A DNA stretch of 64,000 nucleotides from Pedobacter fastidiosus (lineage in GTDB: Bacteria > Bacteroidota > Bacteroidia > Sphingobacteriales > Sphingobacteriaceae). The stretch is from positions 1 to 64,000 of the forward strand of contig NZ_JACRYL010000021.1 of NCBI RefSeq assembly GCF_014306625.1. Reading direction: 5' to 3'. Under the pieces are notes generated by a model, which saw nothing but the letters and a program-made list of their open reading frames with translations, had not been told where the DNA came from and did no database searches. Below are positions 61,900-64,000 of the stretch, one piece after another (positions within the stretch are counted from its first letter, which is position 1; every line of letters begins with the position of its first letter). The position numbers were made by a program, and so were the translations under genes.

Positions 61900-62469
61900 T
61901 CAAGAAATACAAGGCATCCGGATTATCTTCTCCCGTACCCTGCTAAGAGTCTCAGGTGTAATCTTTAGATACGAAGCAATCATTTTTAACGGAAACGCCT
62001 GAATCAATCGCGGCCTGTTGTCTAATACGTACTGGTATTTCTGTATTGGCGTAGAAGCATTGTCAAAAAAAAAGACCCTAGAAACAGCATTTTCCAGAAT
62101 CTTGTTTAGCTGAAGAAAGGATATTGATTGTCTAATTAATTCATGTATGGATTGAATGCTGAGCTCAAGTACGACCCCGCCCGTGTACGAAGATATACTA
62201 CAATTAGCCGGTTGTTGAGAAACGAAGCTTTCCTGATTTAATACCCACTCATTTTCAAGGTGAAGGTCTATGACAGTAGTCACACTTCCCTCATGTTGTT
62301 GATGTTGAAAAATTAACCCCTGTAAATTGAAAAATACTGATGATGCAACCTCGCCTTTTTCAAGGAGAACCTCATACTTTTTTATAGAACGGATCTTTGC
62401 TTCCTGTTCAAAAAGTATTCTTTCCTGGTCCGAAAAAATGCCAATGGTGTTTAAGGCTCCTGAATGCAT
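61900..62469 (-). CDS. Crp/Fnr-family transcriptional regulator
   Basis: A 189-aa regulator with a cyclic-nucleotide-binding-like N-terminal barrel (about 20-115, YEVLLEKGEVASSVFFNLQG) and a C-terminal helix-turn-helix (PLKMIASYLKITPETLSRVR). This is the small Bacteroidota branch that probably does not bind cAMP. It is co-directional with the VOC gene 68 nt further on, and the two may form an operon. Confidence 0.85.
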   Translation of the reverse strand: MHSGALNTIGIFSDQERILFEQEAKIRSIKKYEVLLEKGEVASSVFFNLQGLIFQHQQHEGSVTTVIDLHLENEWVLNQESFVSQQPANCSISSYTGGVVLELSIQSIHELIRQSISFLQLNKILENAVSRVFFFDNASTPIQKYQYVLDNRPRLIQAFPLKMIASYLKITPETLSRVREKIIRMPCIS

Positions 62470-62617
62470 CTGCTAATTTAGCAAAAAAAACATTCCGCCT
62501 ATCTATTAGAAAAACTAGTTCAAGAATAATTTAAAGGGACGAAAGAATAACCCGACCTGAGTGTTTTTCTATTTCTTAAGCTTATAAAACGAGCAGGCCT
62601 GAAAAATATTTTGATAA

Positions 62618-62770
62618 ATGTTAAGCGAATTGTATATTGCCAATGAGAGCGTTAATTTAGATAAATGGGAATGCAGCTTAGGCAGCATTTCCATTTCTTA
62701 TTTTAATAAATCTTTAAAAAAAGAGGTCTATGAAGCAATATCTGCCTATCAGCATAATCAAATCTTGTAA
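62618..62770 (+). CDS. Possible small protein, 50 aa
   Basis: ATG at 62618 starts MLSELYIANESVNLDKWECS, ending in TAA at 62768-62770. The composition is protein-like and slightly acidic. It is followed 25 nt later by another small frame on the same strand. No family is recognised. Confidence 0.4.
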   Translation: MLSELYIANESVNLDKWECSLGSISISYFNKSLKKEVYEAISAYQHNQIL

Positions 62771-62795
62771 TTTCCTTTAGGGCCTATAGCCAAAT

Positions 62796-63032
62796 ATGAG
62801 CGATTTAGACATTAGCATAGACCTGCAAAAATTTATAGATAAGTTCGAGCCAACCAAGTTTAAGATTATGGCCCACGGAATCGAAATCCGCGGTGTGAAG
62901 GATATTCACCACAATGTTTTGAGGGCAAACGGACTCATTGAAAAATTAAAACTCAGTCTTGCAGTAAACCATAACGCTGAAATGCTCAGCTACGGTGGTT
63001 TTGAGGTAAATGATATCAAAATCCGCCACTAA
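62796..63032 (+). CDS. Small hypothetical protein, 78 aa
   Basis: An ATG-initiated frame (MSDLDISIDLQKFIDKFEPT) with good protein-like composition, soluble, ending GGFEVNDIKIRH. No family is recognised. It is the last cargo gene before the terminator and the histone-like gene of the backbone, and may be co-transcribed with the 50-aa frame upstream. Confidence 0.6.
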   Translation: MSDLDISIDLQKFIDKFEPTKFKIMAHGIEIRGVKDIHHNVLRANGLIEKLKLSLAVNHNAEMLSYGGFEVNDIKIRH

Positions 63033-63132
63033 GATCCCCTGGCAAAGTATTTAGAAAAAAATAATTTTAGGGTTCGCTGACTGCGTATATATTGAAGTAG
63101 TATCGATAGATGATTATGCATTAAAAATGGAT

Positions 63133-63164
63133 AAAAAAAAGTCCCGACCAAAGGCCGAGACTTT
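63133..63164 (-). terminator. Rho-independent terminator after histone-like gene
   Basis: On the minus-strand RNA, a 12-bp stem (AAAGUCUCGGCC with GGUCGGGACUUU, two G-U pairs) encloses a UUU loop and runs into a U-tract (63137-63133). The wobble pairs fit only the minus strand, so it ends the histone-like/DUF3945 transcription unit. It also marks the border between backbone and cargo. Confidence 0.85.
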
Positions 63165-63192
63165 AACAGTTTTCCAAAACTTGATTATGTGA

Positions 63193-63369
63193 TTATTTTG
63201 CGCTTTTCTTTTCGGTAACTTCTGCTCTGATCTCTTGAGCAAGTACCTTTAAGTCCTGCATTGCCTTTCTTACACGTGTTCCGGCAGCAGCATTCCCGGC
63301 ATCATAAAATTTTGATGCATCTGCCTCAATTCCAGATAATACTTCTTTCAGTTTTTGAAATTTTTCCAT
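63193..63369 (-). CDS. Histone H1-like protein
   Basis: A 58-aa basic helical protein, MEKFQKLKEVLSGIEADASK, with AAAGTRVRKAMQDLKVLAQE and a Lys-rich end. It belongs to the bacterial histone H1-like (Hc1-type) family common in Bacteroidota and often found on their integrative elements. I chose the ATG at 63369 over an upstream start at 63429. It binds DNA non-specifically and may compact it. It follows the DUF3945-type gene by 73 nt and ends at the terminator. Confidence 0.85.
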   Translation of the reverse strand: MEKFQKLKEVLSGIEADASKFYDAGNAAAGTRVRKAMQDLKVLAQEIRAEVTEKKSAK

Positions 63370-63442
63370 TTTGTCTTTTTTATTAGTTATTAAAATTGAT
63401 TGATTTTTATTTTTTGGTACTGAAAACAATTGACTAATATAG

Positions 63443-64000
63443 TTAAATTCCCATTCCCTGCTCTGTCGAGGCTCCTTTTTCCTTACCTTTTGACTGCAAC
63501 ATTTCCTTGACCTTTGCGGGATCCTTTAAGAACTGCTCTCTTTTTTCGCTCTTCCCCTGATCGGTGAACATGTTGATCTGGGTGTATCTTGGCACGGCTT
63601 CGATGTAAACTTTAATCTTTTGTCCATCTTTTTCTACTGTTGCAGGTGCCCTGTCGCCATTTTTTAATGCGTTTTCCAATACTTCTCTTGACTTTGGACT
63701 ATCAAGTTCTTTTATTGCAAACTTATCGAGCACCTCGCTTAAATTGAAACCATAGCTGGGATCATGGTATTGGTTCATCGTGAAATTTTGGTATTTGTCA
63801 CGTGGGCCATCCAAGTCCATCTTAAACCATGCCTTATATTCCTGACCTCCCTGGGTCAGCATGTCGTCCCGATAAACTGATCGGCCTTCGACCAGATTGA
63901 CAGCCTGATCGGCAGCAAACCCCTTACCCCTGTCGACCCAGAAAGTCTGTGGCATTTCAGGTGACCTGAAAGTTTTCGCGAAATCCTTTTCTATAAGGAT
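63443..64000 (-). CDS. DUF3945-type mobile-element protein, C-terminal part (cut by window edge)
   Basis: The frame is open through the window end, so the 5' part is missing; 185 residues are seen. The pattern FWVDRGKGFAADQAVNLVEG, YKAWFKMDLDGPRDKYQNFT and YGFNLSEVLDKFAIKELDSP, then VYIEAVPRYTQINMFTDQG, is typical of the C-terminal half of DUF3945 proteins. These are encoded by conjugative transposons of Bacteroidota, usually near topoisomerase and ssb genes. The role is unknown. Together with ssb and PRTRC at the other end it frames the cargo. Confidence 0.8.
   Translation of the reverse strand: MLIEKDFAKTFRSPEMPQTFWVDRGKGFAADQAVNLVEGRSVYRDDMLTQGGQEYKAWFKMDLDGPRDKYQNFTMNQYHDPSYGFNLSEVLDKFAIKELDSPKSREVLENALKNGDRAPATVEKDGQKIKVYIEAVPRYTQINMFTDQGKSEKREQFLKDPAKVKEMLQSKGKEKGASTEQGMGI

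Noticed and set aside
8650..63130. att-like direct repeats at the two cargo borders
   Set aside because: The sequences next to ssb and next to the 63.13-kb terminator were compared by eye and no shared long word was found, so no attachment sites are claimed.
1..64000. tRNA, rRNA genes and CRISPR arrays
   Set aside because: No cloverleaf-like tRNA end, rRNA segment or regularly spaced identical repeat of 20-40 nt was noticed by reading; a computed search could still find one.

Overview
The window looks like DNA from a Bacteroidota bacterium, most likely of the Sphingobacteriaceae (Pedobacter/Mucilaginibacter type). The reasons are paired SusC/SusD genes, an ECF sigma/FecR/STN-type TonB receptor set, DUF4249, DUF5686 and DUF2147 proteins, and promoters that fit the Bacteroidota -7 element TAnnTTTG. 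This placement is inference from gene content; no 16S or other marker gene is present.

Layout. (1) 1-8.65 kb: mobile-element backbone on the minus strand. It holds ssb, a DUF932 protein, PRTRC E, PRTRC C, an unknown protein, PRTRC B, PRTRC ThiF and a small gene with an in-frame stop. Defence-like genes follow: an intact Mrr-type nuclease and a decayed AbiH. (2) 9.3-16.4 kb: two two-component systems, a BamA/TamA-like outer-membrane protein, a PepSY-like protein and a frameshifted dedA. (3) 16.5-25.9 kb: a DUF5686 outer-membrane protein, DUF2147, a sterol desaturase-like hydroxylase, and a cell-surface-signalling set (DUF4249, TonB receptor, FecR, ECF sigma). (4) 26-38.7 kb: beta-propeller protein, PAP2 phosphatase, RND tripartite efflux, GT39 glycosyltransferase, second PAP2 phosphatase, third two-component system, HD-domain protein and a truncated EamA transporter. 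(5) 38.8-55.6 kb: one long minus-strand operon made of two similar modules (SusC-SusD-GH99-like lipoprotein-metallophosphatase). Directly upstream is a membrane-spanning regulator with an extracytoplasmic Kelch part and a cytoplasmic SARP-like DNA-binding part. (6) 56-63 kb: PadR regulator, membrane protein, an orphan TatC, a TonB receptor, VOC and Crp/Fnr-like proteins and small unknowns. (7) 63.1-64 kb: histone H1-like protein and the end of a DUF3945-type protein, again mobile-element backbone. Regions 2-6 therefore read as about 54 kb of cargo between two backbone blocks.

Regulation. Two signals were found by reading the DNA. First, at least seven promoters between 15 and 59 kb carry an 11-bp-period direct repeat, CTnCAG-N5-CTnCAG. 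It lies 10 nt (11 in one case) before a TAnnTTTG-like element, which is what a shared OmpR-family response regulator operator would look like. It links the efflux operon, both PAP2 genes, GT39, the HD protein, EamA, one response regulator and a TonB receptor. Second, the only gap upstream of the two-module SusC/D operon carries six TTAAC-like sites in two triplets with exact 11-bp spacing. This is the site geometry known for SARP activators, and it lies beside the SARP-like membrane regulator gene.

Taken together, the cargo seems devoted to the envelope: lipid or LPS phosphate and sugar modification, efflux, and uptake of a phosphorylated glycan. The substrates are hypotheses.
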